Assembly (NCBI GenBank): GCA_000320545.1
Contig: ADNK01002953.1
Location: 1 to 50,000, forward strand
DNA length: 50,000 nucleotides
Source of the DNA: Bigelowiella natans CCMP2755
Taxonomy: Eukaryota; Cercozoa; Chlorarachniophyceae
Reading direction: 5' to 3'
In this document: positions 1 to 11,279 of the stretch, one piece after another
Layout of the letters: every line of letters begins with the position of its first letter
How positions within the stretch are numbered: the stretch's first letter is position 1
Notes under the pieces: model-generated
Told to the model about the DNA's origin: nothing
Database searches by the model: none
What the model saw: only the letters and a program-made list of their open reading frames with translations
Program-made: the position numbers and the translations under genes

Positions 1-499
1 TACTACTCTACTTCGTCTCTCTCTCCCCCCCCCCCCCCCCCTCTCCCTCCTTTCTCGGCGTCCGTTCTGTCGCCCTCATCAATTCTAAGGACGGCAATGG
101 TAAAATCGGCGTGAGCGAGTTCATCCACGTCGCAGAGGATCACTTGCTGCTCATGGTAATGAGCTCCAGCTCGCAAGGCGATGGCAGAGCCGTTGTCATT
201 TATTTATCTACTCATATTCCTCATCATTCTTACCTCCTCTGATGTGGCGGTGTGTAGAATGATGCAGCGAGACTCTGCTCACACGCGCACTTTTCTAATG
301 CCGTCATTGTGATGCGGATGCATGCATGCTACTACAGGGTGCGATGGCAGACTACGAAGCTGCGTTCAACTCAATTGACACAGATGGCGACGGGATTATC
401 ACGACGGATCAGGCATGCAATGCACGCTCTCAACTGCGCAATTAAAAGCAGCATTACCGCCTTTCTCTCCCTCGTCCCCCGACCCCTTTTCTCCCTCCC

Positions 500-546
<47 letters not shown>

Positions 547-763
547 CTTCCTCTCTCTCACGCATATACAACTCACTACGCAGGTAACCACACTCGCTCG
601 CAGCCTGAATCACACGGTTATCGAAGCAGAGCTCACGTCGGCCATGGCGATGTTCGGCGACGGAAAGTCGGTGAGCCTTGCAGGCTTCCTCGGCCTCGCG
701 CACTCGCACTTCTATGAGCTCAAGGTGATGATCTTGCCGCTGAGATAGCTGCTGCCCGTGATC

Positions 764-794
<31 letters not shown>

Positions 795-1314
795 GATGGT
801 GATGATAAGCATAGCTGCTGCTGCTGCTGTTACTGGCATCATCATTATCTGCTGCTGCTGCTGTTACTGGCATCATCATTATCATCCCATCATCATCATC
901 ATCACTTGGGCGTCGTGTGTCTTGTTTGTGCTTTCTAATCTCAATCGTGCCGTCTGTTCTATGTCTAGCCTTCCTCCACCCATCCACCCATCCACCCATC
1001 CACCCATCCACCCATCCACCCATCCACCTATCCACCTATCCACCCATCCACCCATCCACCCATCCACCACAGGAGCTCTTAGACTACTTGGGAATTCCGA
1101 CTTCCAGCACCAGATCGTTGGAGTACCTACCTGCCGGGCAGCTCTCGTCTGATGAAATTAAAAGGTTGTTGGAAAAGGGGGGGGTGGGGCGGAGGAGGGG
1201 TATAATGAAGACGCCAAAAACAGTTGGTGGAGAGCGGGCGATGTATATGACGTGGAACTATCGGCTGAGTGACATTCCGTGCCGATGTTGTTGGTTTTGC
1301 GCTGTTGCTGTTGC

Positions 1315-1347
<33 letters not shown>

Positions 1348-1467
1348 GGTCCATGTTGCCATCTAGGATCGGGGAGACATGGAAAGAACGCCGCTCAAGG
1401 CTGTGTAGCACGAACATGCGGTAGTGCATCGCTCGTATGTGGGAAATGCATGTCTACATGTACGCGT

Positions 1468-1502
<35 letters not shown>

Positions 1503-1925
1503 ATATGTATAATACGCATATGGCATAAGAGCACCATGGGAAATGGGAGAGAATTGGACAAATGCGTGTGCGATTACAGGACTACGAAGGAATCGATAAT
1601 GCACGATCTTAAGCAACAGCCCCTCCCCCTCCCCACTTCCTCTCCTGACCTCCTTTCTTGTGATTACCTAGGGAGGAGCTGTGCGAATTAATCATGATGA
1701 GCAATTCAGGTGCGGTTTTTTGGAGGGGTTTCCTTTGGAAGAAACAGTGAAGTTTAGATGCGGTAGTAGAAGGTAGCAGTGCGCTGAATCAATCGTCAGA
1801 AGCAAACACCCTCCACGTCGAGCACGTATTGAGCAAAACGATGCGCTGACGACAGGTTTAGCCCCTTTCTCCAATGTGGACAAGGCTGCCAACGTGGCGC
1901 CTGCGGACGAGTACGTGAAACATAT

Positions 1926-1966
<41 letters not shown>

Positions 1967-3813
1967 GATATATGCACACACATGTACAAGACGATCTCTT
2001 TGACACACGCACGCACGCACACGTACGTGAAAACTCATCCAAGGTTCAAAGGGAGCAGCAGCATCTTCAATGACCTGTCGTCGAAGGCTGACCCAGTAAT
2101 CCAATCGTTCCGTGTGAGAGGGCTCGAAGGGAAACTGCCCGGTGTGTGGTCTACTTGCCGCTGCTGCTGCTTGCATTCTGTTTGATGAAAGTTGATATGC
2201 GAGAATATCGTCGTGTGATGTTCATCGTCGGCTGGCTAGCAATACAGTTGTTTTGTTGGCCAATGGTTTCGCTGTTGGGGTCAGTAGTCGTTGCTAGCGA
2301 AACTGCTGTAAAACCTTTCCGATAAACAATCTTTTCTCGGGATCGCGTTTGTTTGTTGTGAGATAGATCGTCGCCAGGATCATCAACATTAGCCTATCAA
2401 TCTTATCATCATTATTGTCATCATTGTCATCATCATGATTGATACATCCATGTAAATGATTCTCTAACCCCCCCCCTCCCCCCCTTTTGCATACATGTGC
2501 CTCGACGGCGGTGACAAACAATCATCATCCCAGCACTGGAAGAATCGAGGGAGAAGAAGAAATCCTCCTCGTCCTCATCGTGGTTCAGCTTTCCCCTCTT
2601 TGGCGACTCATCGTCGTCATCTTCAACAAAAAAGGTTGATTGTGTACTACACTCCTCCACCTCCTCCTCCCCCTCCTTCTCCCCATTATCTAACCATTTC
2701 TGTCTACATTACTAGTGGGGGACCGTGCACGAAATACAATCGGAGGAAGAATTAGATCAAATCCTCATGGTATTATCGCGAGCAATCTCACTATCTCTAC
2801 TGTGTGTATGCGTGTGTGCGTGTATATGCTGCGTGATCAGATGATATCATCATCATCATTAGTAGTGGTAGTAGCGGTAGTGGTAGTTGTGGTAGTAAGC
2901 GTAGCTGCACACAAGATGGGGGACCACGACCACGCCATTGCAACACAAAACGCATTTACTCTTTTCTCCGTCTTCATCGTGAGAAGATGATGATAAATAA
3001 TGACGATGATGATAATGATGATGATGACAATAATGCCTGAAGGAGTATTATTATATGACTTTTAGGAGGATCTTAGTCAGACGGTTGTATTGGAGTGTAC
3101 CTTCACCTGGTGCAGGGCGTGTAAGGTGGTTTCCACATCATCATCAATATAACCAATAGAAAGTGCTTTCATCACCAGTAGGAATTTAGAGCACCGCAGC
3201 CGCTCGCTCGCTCCCCCCTACAGGATTCGACCAGCAGATCTCTATCCAAAAAAAGAAAAAACGAAAATTACATCAAACAAAGTGTTACACTACTCCGTAC
3301 AAAAACCACAACTTTTCACAACTGATCCCTACCAACATATATGCGCGTCAGTCTTTCTCGAGAAAGTACGATAAGTGGGCGGCGTTATATCCGAAAGTGC
3401 GCTTCTTAAAAGCGGTTGGGAACCTGAATGAGAGCAGCAAGCGGCTGTGCAAGGAGCGCCTTGGCGTCACGTTCGCACCTGTGTTCTTCACCTTCCGTGG
3501 TGGCAGAATCTTGGCGACGCATAGAGGTAACAGTCTATGATTCTTACACATTAATGTTCTCTGCTGTGTGTGCGTTGCTCTCCTACCCCCCCATCTCTAT
3601 CCCTAGAGCATGCATGTCAACATGTATTTTGAGTGTGTTTACGTGTGCGATCAGTAAAATTTAACCTCCACGATGGGCTACTGTGAAAAGGGAATGTGAA
3701 TCTTATATGAATATTGTTGTCCCAATGTGTGCACGAATGAATGATTAGGAATCAACGAAAACCAATTTAGAGACTTCCTCAGGGCGGATCTTAGACCCGA
3801 GGAAATTCCATGA
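1..3813 (+). CDS. EF-hand protein fused to a WCRAC thioredoxin-like domain (5' partial)
   Basis: The start of the gene lies left of the window. Exons: about 90-155, 338-412, 584-724, 1073-1164, 1672-1709, 1856-1910, 2044-2141, 2534-2634, 2718-2771, 3066-3125, 3352-3526, 3749-3813 (TGA). Codon phase is kept at every junction. Exon 1 has an EF-hand loop read as [12 protein letters not shown]. Exon 2 has [12 protein letters not shown], an EF-hand loop with Gln at position 12. Exon 3 has a degenerate loop without acidic ligands. A linker of about 100 residues, partly Lys/Ser-rich, follows. The C-terminal domain has the thioredoxin pattern: [14 protein letters not shown], a beta strand around VRFLKAVGN, and an FAP turn matching the cis-proline loop. 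EF-hands followed by thioredoxin resembles algal calredoxin; the WCRxC active site recalls plant WCRKC thioredoxin-like proteins. A calcium-responsive redox role is inference. Fusion rests on the 1164/1672 junction. Confidence 0.75.
413..583 (+). other. Probable GC-AG intron with a (CT)n tract
   Basis: Exon 2 of the EF-hand gene ends in the second calcium loop at 412 and is followed by GCATGC, not GT. The acceptor CAG is at 581-583. Joining 412 to 584 gives a calmodulin-like helix ([10 protein letters not shown]) directly after the loop, which supports the boundary. A long CT tract at about 505-544 precedes the acceptor and probably serves as the pyrimidine tract. Confidence 0.6.
977..1068 (+). 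repeat. Octamer minisatellite (CCATCCAC-type)
   Basis: About a dozen near-perfect copies of an 8-base unit of the form CCATCCAC end four bases before the acceptor of exon 4 of the EF-hand/thioredoxin gene. On the sense strand the array is C/T/A-rich and can act as the pyrimidine tract. Confidence 0.9.
1931..1965. repeat. (AT)n microsatellite
   Basis: Uninterrupted AT dinucleotides in an intron of the EF-hand/thioredoxin gene. Similar AT runs lie at about 21491-21520, 23096-23120, 25293-25322, 36345-36373 and 36735-36774. Confidence 0.9.
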
Positions 3814-5007
3814 AAAACAAGAAGAAATGAGCAAAAAACCTAACGACTTGTAGCATGCACACGCACTTCTATATCCGCTTGCTTGCATGTTCTGTGAACT
3901 CAAATTAGCAACTAGCAAAAGTGCATTGTATGACCCAATGTCTCATTTGCCAAAATTAGATGCAATCAAAATTGAACGTTGTTGTGCAATTGCCAAGTGT
4001 GAGTTGGGCGGGTGAAAGGGGCAGGATTTGTTTTGCTGTGGGATGTTCACTGAACACGAAGACTTCTAGATCTCATTCTGCAGTCATTTTTGACATCGCA
4101 CACCCGAGCCCTTTCATTTTCACGCTCAAGCAGCGTGTTGCAATTGGACACCGTGCGGTCTGCATTGGCTGGACAAGCGCTTCGCAAAGTGCAGCGTGAC
4201 CATGTGGCACTGCGAAGACGAACGTGCTGCGCACAGAGCTAGCCATGTAGCCAGAGAGGCGCGCGTGCATCGCATCACATGTGGCACATCGCCGTCGCAT
4301 CAGAAACATGCGCATTGCACACACACAACGCGTGTGCGTTCACACCTCACCAGCACGAAATTGCGATCGCGCGCTGCAATTTGTTTTCACCGCGTGCATT
4401 GAGTGACAAACGAGTGGGCGAAGAGATTCCAATGGTCCGCAGCAGCTGCTCGTTTTGGTTTCTCTGAACGAACGAGTGAAGCACTTTCAAGGAGACCGAC
4501 GAACGAGTGAATGGCTGAACGAAGCACTTTCGCAGTGCCTGACCTGAAGAAAGGTTCACAGGACGTGCTGACTCACTTGGGCCTCCCCGATCAGCTGTCA
4601 ACGAACGAACAAATTTGTTCTGTTGAAGGAATTGATGAACATGCTCAATGAGTGCACAATGAGGAGCAAATTGTGACGAGCGCTTGCGCTGTTTTTCCAC
4701 CACTAGCTAGCTAGTCCGTGACAAGCACTCGATGCGTGTGTGTCAACTTCATTGTGCACAAAACACATGAACAAACATCATCGCGCAAAAAACTCTCACT
4801 CACTCAGCATCCGCTTGTAAACGGAATCCCTGTGCTGTGCTGCGACAATGCATTTGTCGGTTTCCAACGCCTCAAATCCCCTTTGTTCATTTCGTAGTTT
4901 GTTCTGCTTCCCTGCCTTTTTGTCAGGGGTTCGGGTTTTTCCTCTTCTCAATCTTTCATTGGGACCCGCTGCCTAGTTCCTCGAGGTGCCTGTCCAGTGC
5001 GCTGACA
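3814..5007. other. Intergenic region with no supported gene
   Basis: Open frames here are short and none has codon-like structure or splice partners. About 4440-4560 has imperfect repeats built on GAACGAGTGA and GAAGCACTTTC. No promoter motif can be named with confidence upstream of the next gene. Confidence 0.6.
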
Positions 5008-6474
5008 ATGAGCAAAGCCCGTGCGTTTTGGCAAAACCTAGAGAAAAAGTCTTCCACAGGTCCCCTACCTCGGAGGCGCTTCCGAAGTCTGTAATCCATC
5101 ATTTTGTCGCCATTCATTGGGATGAGTCCCCTCTCCATGGTTTAGGGAAGCCCAAATACGATGTCAAGGAGCGAGTGTTTTCAAATTCAAACAAGGTGGA
5201 GAAATCTGAAGCATCTTATCAACGTGAGCTGGACATCAAGGTAGTGTCGTCAACCTAGGCTTTCACTCTCACAATGAACAATGAACAATGAACAAAGCGT
5301 TGATCAAATCTACATGCGCCAGAACCACCCAACATCGCTCTTGAATTTTTCCACATGAGTGTTCAGGATTCATCCCAGTCAGAGATATCTATAAAACCTA
5401 TGACGGTTAAGAAGCTTGAGAGTGAACCCTTGCCAAACAAAAATGTCGCCGAAAACATTGTTGAGGAAGAACTGGAAAAGACGAAGGGGGAGGTGGATCT
5501 TTCTGTTGAGGAGAGTGCGATTCAAGGAGGGGAAAATAGAGAAGATGACAAAAAGATGAGGGAGGGGAAACGAACTAATTTACCTCAGCAGGAAGACCAT
5601 TCGAATACAGGAAAGTTGATGAAAAATGAGGAAGGCCGGCAGAAGAGTGAAGCTCTCCCAGTGGAACAGGACACACAGAAAGGAGAAGAATTCGGAACTG
5701 AAAAACCGTCATCACCCTATTTACCAGAATCCACTGCCTTCCAAAATGATGAAAGCCAGAAAGCTGAAATTAAAGGCGACAGTCATAATTTTGCTCCTTA
5801 TGATAGCTCATATGTGCACAATGGGATTATATGTGACGGCGAAGAATGCAAGGCAGCGAGGGCAGGGAAGGAGTATGATCTCGGTTCCATCCTGGATAAG
5901 ACCAGGTTTATCAAGGGCATACGGTGGTCTTGTCGAAGTAAAGGAAAAGATTTTTGCGAGAAATGTTACGGTAAACTTAGTGTCAAGGAGAAGGAGGGCT
6001 TCGAATCCGCGACGCGTACAATTCGATGCAAATACTGCAACAAAAACTTTACAAACCGGGCCGAGGTAGTCTATCAATTCGAATGCTACAGAGAAATCTG
6101 CTTCATAACTTCGTTTAGTCCCCCATGGCGTCATGCATCTCTTCTTTTCATAGACAACGATCCATGAAGAGGGGGTCAACTGCAAGGACAAAAATAATAC
6201 ATTGAAGGTAATCGTGAAATCATTAAGTCGAAATCTAAATTGTTCACGGCATGTGTCTTCTACCGTTGCTACTGGTTTCTCACTTTTATCGGCTTGGGCT
6301 GTCGATAGGAACTTACGGCAGCACTTGAAAAGGCTCGCCTAACGTCATATGATGCGAAGAAGCTCTTCAAAGTCGTTGGGTTGAAGCTTCCTACCCTCAT
6401 TCTCAGCGAGGATGACAATGAAGAACTCCTCACGAAGGTTTATTACCGTACGGTGAATGAGTTCGCGCGCGCGC

Positions 6475-6508
<34 letters not shown>

Positions 6509-6835
6509 ATGAAGCATAAAGATAAAAAGAGAATGCTGAGGAGGGGATTACCACACACATATAACTACGCTTAAGAAACTAGATTGTGTGCATTTAAGAC
6601 TTATTGTCATCACCTCTTCCTGCTGCTGTACCAAATCAAATTGGTGAAAAAGCTCTTGATAGAAGCTGGGATGAAGAAAGGCCATGCGGCACGGATGAAG
6701 AGGCAACTGTTGGCTGCGAAGGTAATGTGATGATGCTCCGTTTTTCCTTCATCATCGTCATCGCCTATGCTAGATGCCATATAAAATTCGAAAAATAATC
6801 ATTGCTTATGTACTAAACCTAGAACTACGGCTATA

Positions 6836-6872
<37 letters not shown>

Positions 6873-7320
6873 ACTACTACATCTCCCGACTACAGCAACT
6901 CAATATAATCATCCAACTCACTCGTCTCACTGGCCCATTCCTTCTAAGGGCCAAATAGGACAGGAGTTTCTCGATATATGGCTTCGAATCTTTGAAGCTG
7001 CTGGAGGAAGGTGTTGCCCTTGCAACTACGACTACACCACTGCTGCTGCTACTACTACTACTACTACTACTACTGTGATGTCGACGCGAATGATGCCGGT
7101 GCTGATTACCGATGCTTTGTGACGGTGTCCCGTCAGCGACGATGAGGAAGTAGGTCCAACAGACTTCAAGACAGTTCTGGCATCGATGACGGCAAAGGCA
7201 AGCAAAGCCGTATTTGCTGGATATTTCTCAAAGATGGTGGAGCAGATGTATGTGAGACCGTGGATTGATGAGGCACATATGAGCGTAGATGGTTTCATGC
7301 CGCCTTTTCCATTCCAATAG
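5008..7320 (+). CDS. ZZ-type and C2HC zinc-finger protein
   Basis: Eight exons, all in phase: 5008-5059, 5146-5240, 5367-6065, 6154-6207, 6309-6437, 6599-6721 (acceptor uncertain), 6949-7010, 7137-7320; about 465 residues. Residues 1-195 are charged and low in complexity, probably disordered. From about residue 200 a ZZ-type finger can be read: HNGIICDG, then EEC, IKGIRWSC and DFCEKCYGK. It has a longer loop than usual between the first Cys pair and IKG. A second Cys/His cluster (CKYC, then H and C across the 6065/6154 splice) fits a C2HC finger. The C-terminal 200 residues are helical, with FLDIWLRIFEAAGG and KAVFAGYFSKM. ZZ fingers usually bind protein tails, including ubiquitin-pathway or histone N-termini. 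The partner is unknown and no enzyme domain is seen. Confidence 0.7.
5272..5335 (+). repeat. Dispersed repeat R2 with ACAATGA array, inside an intron
   Basis: Three copies of a heptamer (ACAATGA-type) are followed by a stretch matching 9085-9118 closely (GTTGATCAAA, then CATGCGCCAGAACCAC). At 9085 the order is reversed: stretch first, then heptamers. This copy lies in intron 2 of the zinc-finger gene, so that intron was probably enlarged by insertion. Confidence 0.7.
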
Positions 7321-7377
7321 CTGCTGAATATCCTCCTAAAAGTGTTATGCTCCTTGATGGAACAACACCGAGAAGGG

Positions 7378-7378
<1 letters not shown>

Positions 7379-7414
<36 letters not shown>
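7379..7414. repeat. (GA)n microsatellite
   Basis: About 18 uninterrupted GA dinucleotides just downstream of the zinc-finger gene stop codon. Confidence 0.95.
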
Positions 7415-7418
<4 letters not shown>

Positions 7419-7695
7419 TGACATGGTTGTTCTCTATTCCTAATGCTTCAAACGCGTGCCGTTCCTCATCACATTCCTCCCCATACCCCCTCTCTCAAGA
7501 GCTAACGGAGAGACTGGATTTATGCCCTGGACGGATCACAGCAAGCCTTTCAAAATCAATATGAATGTAGTTACAAGTTGGATGATGCTAGTTTTGATGT
7601 GATTCTGGCCTCTTCTACTACTGCTCCTCTTCTATCACTGCTCCATGTCTCACATGTCATCATGTCACATTCAAGTTAGAGCCGTCGTGGCCGTT

Positions 7696-8036
7696 GTGCT
7701 AGATTCATCAAAATGAATGGCCAGAGAACTCTTCTTCCAACAAAATTAACTACTCAGAAATGGATGGATGCGGGAATTGCAATCGAACAGGAAATCGGAG
7801 TAGCTTCTTCCGTGCTGGATGGGATCCGAACGTAAGCATAGTCGCTAAGTTACAGCCTCCTTGCTGCCATGTGTTTGCATTGTAGGTAGTGAAACAAACA
7901 CTACGTTCACTTTCTGTGCTCTCATTTGATTCACATTGTTTAACATCGCATGTTGTGCGTGCTGTGATGTGATGTGACCATGTTCCTCAGGGCTACTGAG
8001 GATTTGTAACTTCACAAAGGAGATTGCATGGTTTTC
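7696..8036 (+). repeat. Dispersed repeat R3, copy A
   Basis: Matches 30352-30590 in the same orientation. Shared blocks include GTGCTAGATTCATCAAAATG, TGGATGCGGGA, TACGTTCACTT followed by CTGTGCTCTCATT, ACATCGCATGTTG, and GTGATGTGACCATGTTCCTC. This copy has about 110 extra bases after TGGATGCGGGA, so one copy gained or lost an internal segment. Confidence 0.8.
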
Positions 8037-8117
8037 TGTGATGCAAGAAACTTGTGATCAAAGTTCCAGGCATGCGACCATCGACTGCCCCCTCCCCCCC
8101 TAGCCCCCCCCCCCTCT

Positions 8118-8121
8118 TTGC

Positions 8122-8163
<42 letters not shown>
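8118..8163. repeat. Compound (CG)n(TG)n microsatellite
   Basis: Alternating CG followed by TG dinucleotides, flanked by a long C tract. The same compound arrangement recurs at about 6468-6505 and 32126-32180, and in reverse order at 34190-34230. Confidence 0.9.
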
Positions 8164-8166
<3 letters not shown>

Positions 8167-8181
8167 TGCAGCGCACAAATC

Positions 8182-8288
8182 CGACAGACATGCGCATTGC
8201 TAGATTGAAGAACTGCGTTGCGTGCGGAACAAACGCATGCAGAGAAAAATCATGGATGTGTGACAAGTGCAAACTGTTGAGTGTCCAA
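8182..8288 (+). repeat. Dispersed repeat R4, plus-strand copy with a Cys-rich frame
   Basis: Aligns with the reverse complement of 20531-20633. One frame reads NCVACGTNACREKSWMCDKC, and the partner reads CARGTN then SSMCEKC in its matching frame. The pattern C-x2-C with a later C-x2-C looks like a zinc ribbon or knuckle. The frames are short and disrupted outside this core, so a decayed mobile-element protein is more likely than a live gene. Confidence 0.6.
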
Positions 8289-8923
8289 GTCAGTCTAGCC
8301 CAAACTAGCTAGCTAGCAAGGTCATTCATGGAGGCAACATGCAAACTTGCTGGGAAGGCCAAACGCAGCTTGATTGATGTGCTGGAACAAACTCAACTTC
8401 GCATTGGATGATCATTTGGCTGCTTGGAGTCACTGTCTAGCTGTGTGCCCAATGACCTCTTGCCACGTAGCTTGGGAGACAAGCATTGTGCGTTGCACGT
8501 GGGTTTTCGCACTCCGGGCACAAATCCTCTGGAGGGCTTGGACTCCAGCTGTTCATCACTCTCACTTCACACTGCGTGTCTGAAATGCTGCACACAGCAA
8601 TGAAACACACGAACGTGAATGAACACGAAAACGTCGCTAGCTCTTGTTTGTTGTCCTGTGCCAGTGTGGTTCACACGTCAGAGAAGAAACCTGTTCAGAC
8701 TTGCAGGCTCGCTTTCGTCTGACCATGCATGGAACAGAAGAAGACAAGAAGAAGAACAAGAACGGAAATGATGAGATTTGAAGTGAAATGTGAGAATGCC
8801 TGTCCTCCGAAGGAAACCGACGTTCACGGCAGAATGTTGACACGTGCGCAAGTTTCCAACCTTCCCCACGGACGCGGTGTTCCTGCTGAAAAAAACAAAC
8901 AAAAAACGTGAGGATGGACTGCA

Positions 8924-9033
8924 TTTCCAAAATGCCGCAAGGCGTTTGCACGTTTGCAATGTGCGAAACGCAATGCCTCGAACTAGCTTCAGTGAGGACC
9001 AACTGGTGAAACCAGCAGGATTTGAAAATTGGT
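8924..9033 (+). repeat. Dispersed repeat R1, copy 1
   Basis: Blocks CATTTCCAAAATGC, GTGCGAAACGCAATGCCTCG and CTTCAGTGAGG recur at 9186-9270 and, reverse-complemented, at 42945-43079. The copy ends in GCAGGATTTGAAAATTGG, which matches the distal end of the 42945 copy. Confidence 0.8.
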
Positions 9034-9084
9034 GATCTGGCCATTCCAGCATTGTGATGATGATGATGATGATGATGATGATTG

Positions 9085-9182
9085 AAGCATTGATCAAAAT
9101 CACATGCGCCAAAACCACACGTGCGTGAACAATGAACAATGAATGAATGAACAATGAACAATGAACAATGAACAATGACAAC
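9085..9182 (+). repeat. Repeat R2 followed by an ACAATGA array
   Basis: GCATTGATCAAAATC then CATGCGCCAAAACCAC matches 5299-5333. It is followed by about seven copies of an ACAATGA-type heptamer, interrupted by GAATGAATG. The array lies directly between R1 copies 1 and 2. Confidence 0.8.
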
Positions 9183-9185
9183 AAA

Positions 9186-9270
9186 CCACATTTCCAAAAT
9201 GCAACAAGACACTTGCAGTGCACGAAACGCAGTGCCTCGAGCTAAACCCAGCGAGGTCCAATTTTGGGCA
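9186..9270 (+). repeat. Dispersed repeat R1, copy 2 (partial)
   Basis: Contains CATTTCCAAAATGCAACAAG and ACACTTGCAGTG, then CGAAACGCAGTGCCTCGA. It is closer to the reverse-strand copy at 42945-43079 than to its neighbour copy 1, so the two adjacent copies did not arise by simple recent tandem duplication. Confidence 0.75.
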
Positions 9271-9702
9271 TGACGCCATGACAATGCTGCAACGTTCGCC
9301 ACGAACACGTGTTGGCTCATGCACAAAGTGAAACAAAAAGGAACCAAGAATGGCATTCTAGCCACTCCTCCGTTCCTAGTTTCATTGTCTTTTGTGCATG
9401 ATCTTTGCCAACTGACCACGCACCCCTGAATCCTGCCGTGATGGTTTGCTCATGCAATGAACTTGATGATGGACACAATGACCATGCCAGACGAGGATTT
9501 TGAGCCTGCGACACCGGTTAAGGGCCTGCACCCATCCCAAAAAGCGGCGACTAGTAAAGCGACATGGAAATGTTAGCAAGTCTCATGTGCAAAACCGCAT
9601 CTGTTCAGTCCAAAATCGGAAGAATCCCGCGTGGGGACAGGTGTAGACACCCTACGAAACGAAAGGAAGAATATCTCCACAGTTCAAAGAACCCCCTTCG
9701 GA

Positions 9703-11242
9703 ATGTCCGCGTCGAGCTCACCAGGAGGTGCTGTAGAGGGATGGCTTTACAAACGTGGAGCTATCAATACCTCCTATCAAAAGCGATACTTCAAGCTGAG
9801 AGATCAAAAGCAGCTTGATTACTACGACACCTTTGGCTCGCTGAAGGGGGTTATCCCGCTTAAGGGCTCGACTCTCATCCCGGATAAACAAGAAAACGAG
9901 GCACATGGGTACACTCTCGGGTACAAATTATACGGAAGTATAAATGCTATCTTACTCTTGTCATATTTTCAGGTTCCAGATTCAACCTGTAAGTGTGTCG
10001 CGCGTTTATCGCCTCAAGGCTGCGAACCTTAACACGTGGAAAGTATGATTCACCCTTTTTACCACTTGCCAACTGAAGCTGGTCCACTGCCCCTTATATT
10101 CCTCTCTACTTTTCTCCTTATATTCTGTTCTCTTCCCCTTCATTTTCCTCTTCCTTCTCATCCGTAACGTTAGTACTGGGTGGGGGCGATTCAACGCTGC
10201 CCCGGCGTCTCGGTGCTGAGCCGATCCCAGATATCACCCGTCGAGCCACCATCACCAACCGTTCCGCCTCAGAGTCCGCCTAGACGTGCATCAACGCAGC
10301 AGCAGCAGCAGCAGCAGCGGCAAGTGCCAAAACAACCAGAAATGCAAATAGCACCCCCTATGTCAAACGATGAATTCTTAAAGAAGATTAAGAATGGAGC
10401 GGACCCCTCCCCTTTCGACAAACTACCGAACCCGGCGATCATCTCGGCCGCCCGTGCAAATAGACTGGACATTGTGAAGGCGCTCGTTGAGGCCAAGGTG
10501 TCCGTCAATCGACAATCGGAGAAGAAGTCCTCACCGCTCACAGCGGCGGGGATGCGCGGATTCGAGGACACGGTGAGATATCTGATCGAGAAGAAGGCTA
10601 ATGTCAACAGTGCAACCACTGACAACGACACACCCCTTTCACTTGCTGTGTGGAAGAACCACGTTACGACCGCGCTGATGCTCATGCAAGCGAAGGCAGA
10701 TTGCTCTCGGGTTGACAGGTTCGGGGACACCGTTCTCATTGACGCCGCAAAAGGAGGCAGCCCACGGCTAGTACGCGCTCTGATCGCTACTAAGAAGCTC
10801 AAACTAGACCACAGTAACAACGACGGCTTGACACCCCTTTTGTGCGCCGCCATGAATAACCACCAGGAGGTTGCGAAGATTTTCCTCGAGGCCAAGGCCG
10901 ACCCCGACATCCCCAACCGCGATGGCGCCACGGCTCTGATTATCGCGGCGTCGAGAGGGCTGAAGGACATGTGCAGCATTCTACTGGCTGGGGGAGCAAA
11001 TCCAAGAATTGTCACTCAGACGGGGGTGTGGGCAGGTTCGGCAGCACAGCTAAACTGCCGAACTTTGTTTGCTGGAATTCAGCCTGCCAACACGCCGGCT
11101 GTTCGCAAGCAGCAGGACCCGGCAACCCTCATTGCCCCCCCCCACAGCGACGAGGCATTCTTGAAGATGCTGCAGGACGGCCAGGAGATATTGTCCGACC
11201 AGTGGAGGTGCTTTCCTCCTCCTCTTCTTTCGCTTCAACACA

Positions 11243-11279
<37 letters not shown>

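Larger units (their letters stand above)
7321..9702. other. Repeat-rich intergenic region
   Basis: Holds a (GA)n tract, copies of repeat families R1, R2, R3 and R4 (listed separately) and a GC/GT microsatellite. A possible orphan exon at about 7500-7560 reads ELTERLDLCPGRITASL but has no clear partners. Long minus-strand frames at 8637-9419 arise from low stop density in the repeats and are not called as genes. Confidence 0.6.

Noticed and set aside
371-709. Minus-strand frame with an Arg-Glu run
   Set aside because: Produced by the (CT)n microsatellite in the opposite strand of the EF-hand gene intron.
969-1068. CRISPR-like array
   Set aside because: The 8-base units are contiguous with no spacers and the genome is eukaryotic; it is a minisatellite.
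1367-1424. A short exon that would end the EF-hand protein with a stop at 1422
   Set aside because: Exon 4 joins 1672-1709 in phase with a better acceptor, giving [13 protein letters not shown], and no noncanonical site is needed. It remains the main alternative to the fusion model.
8637-9419. 260-codon minus-strand frame
   Set aside because: It runs through dispersed repeats R1 and R2 and microsatellite (poly-His from CAT repeats); overlapping frames on both strands are equally open.
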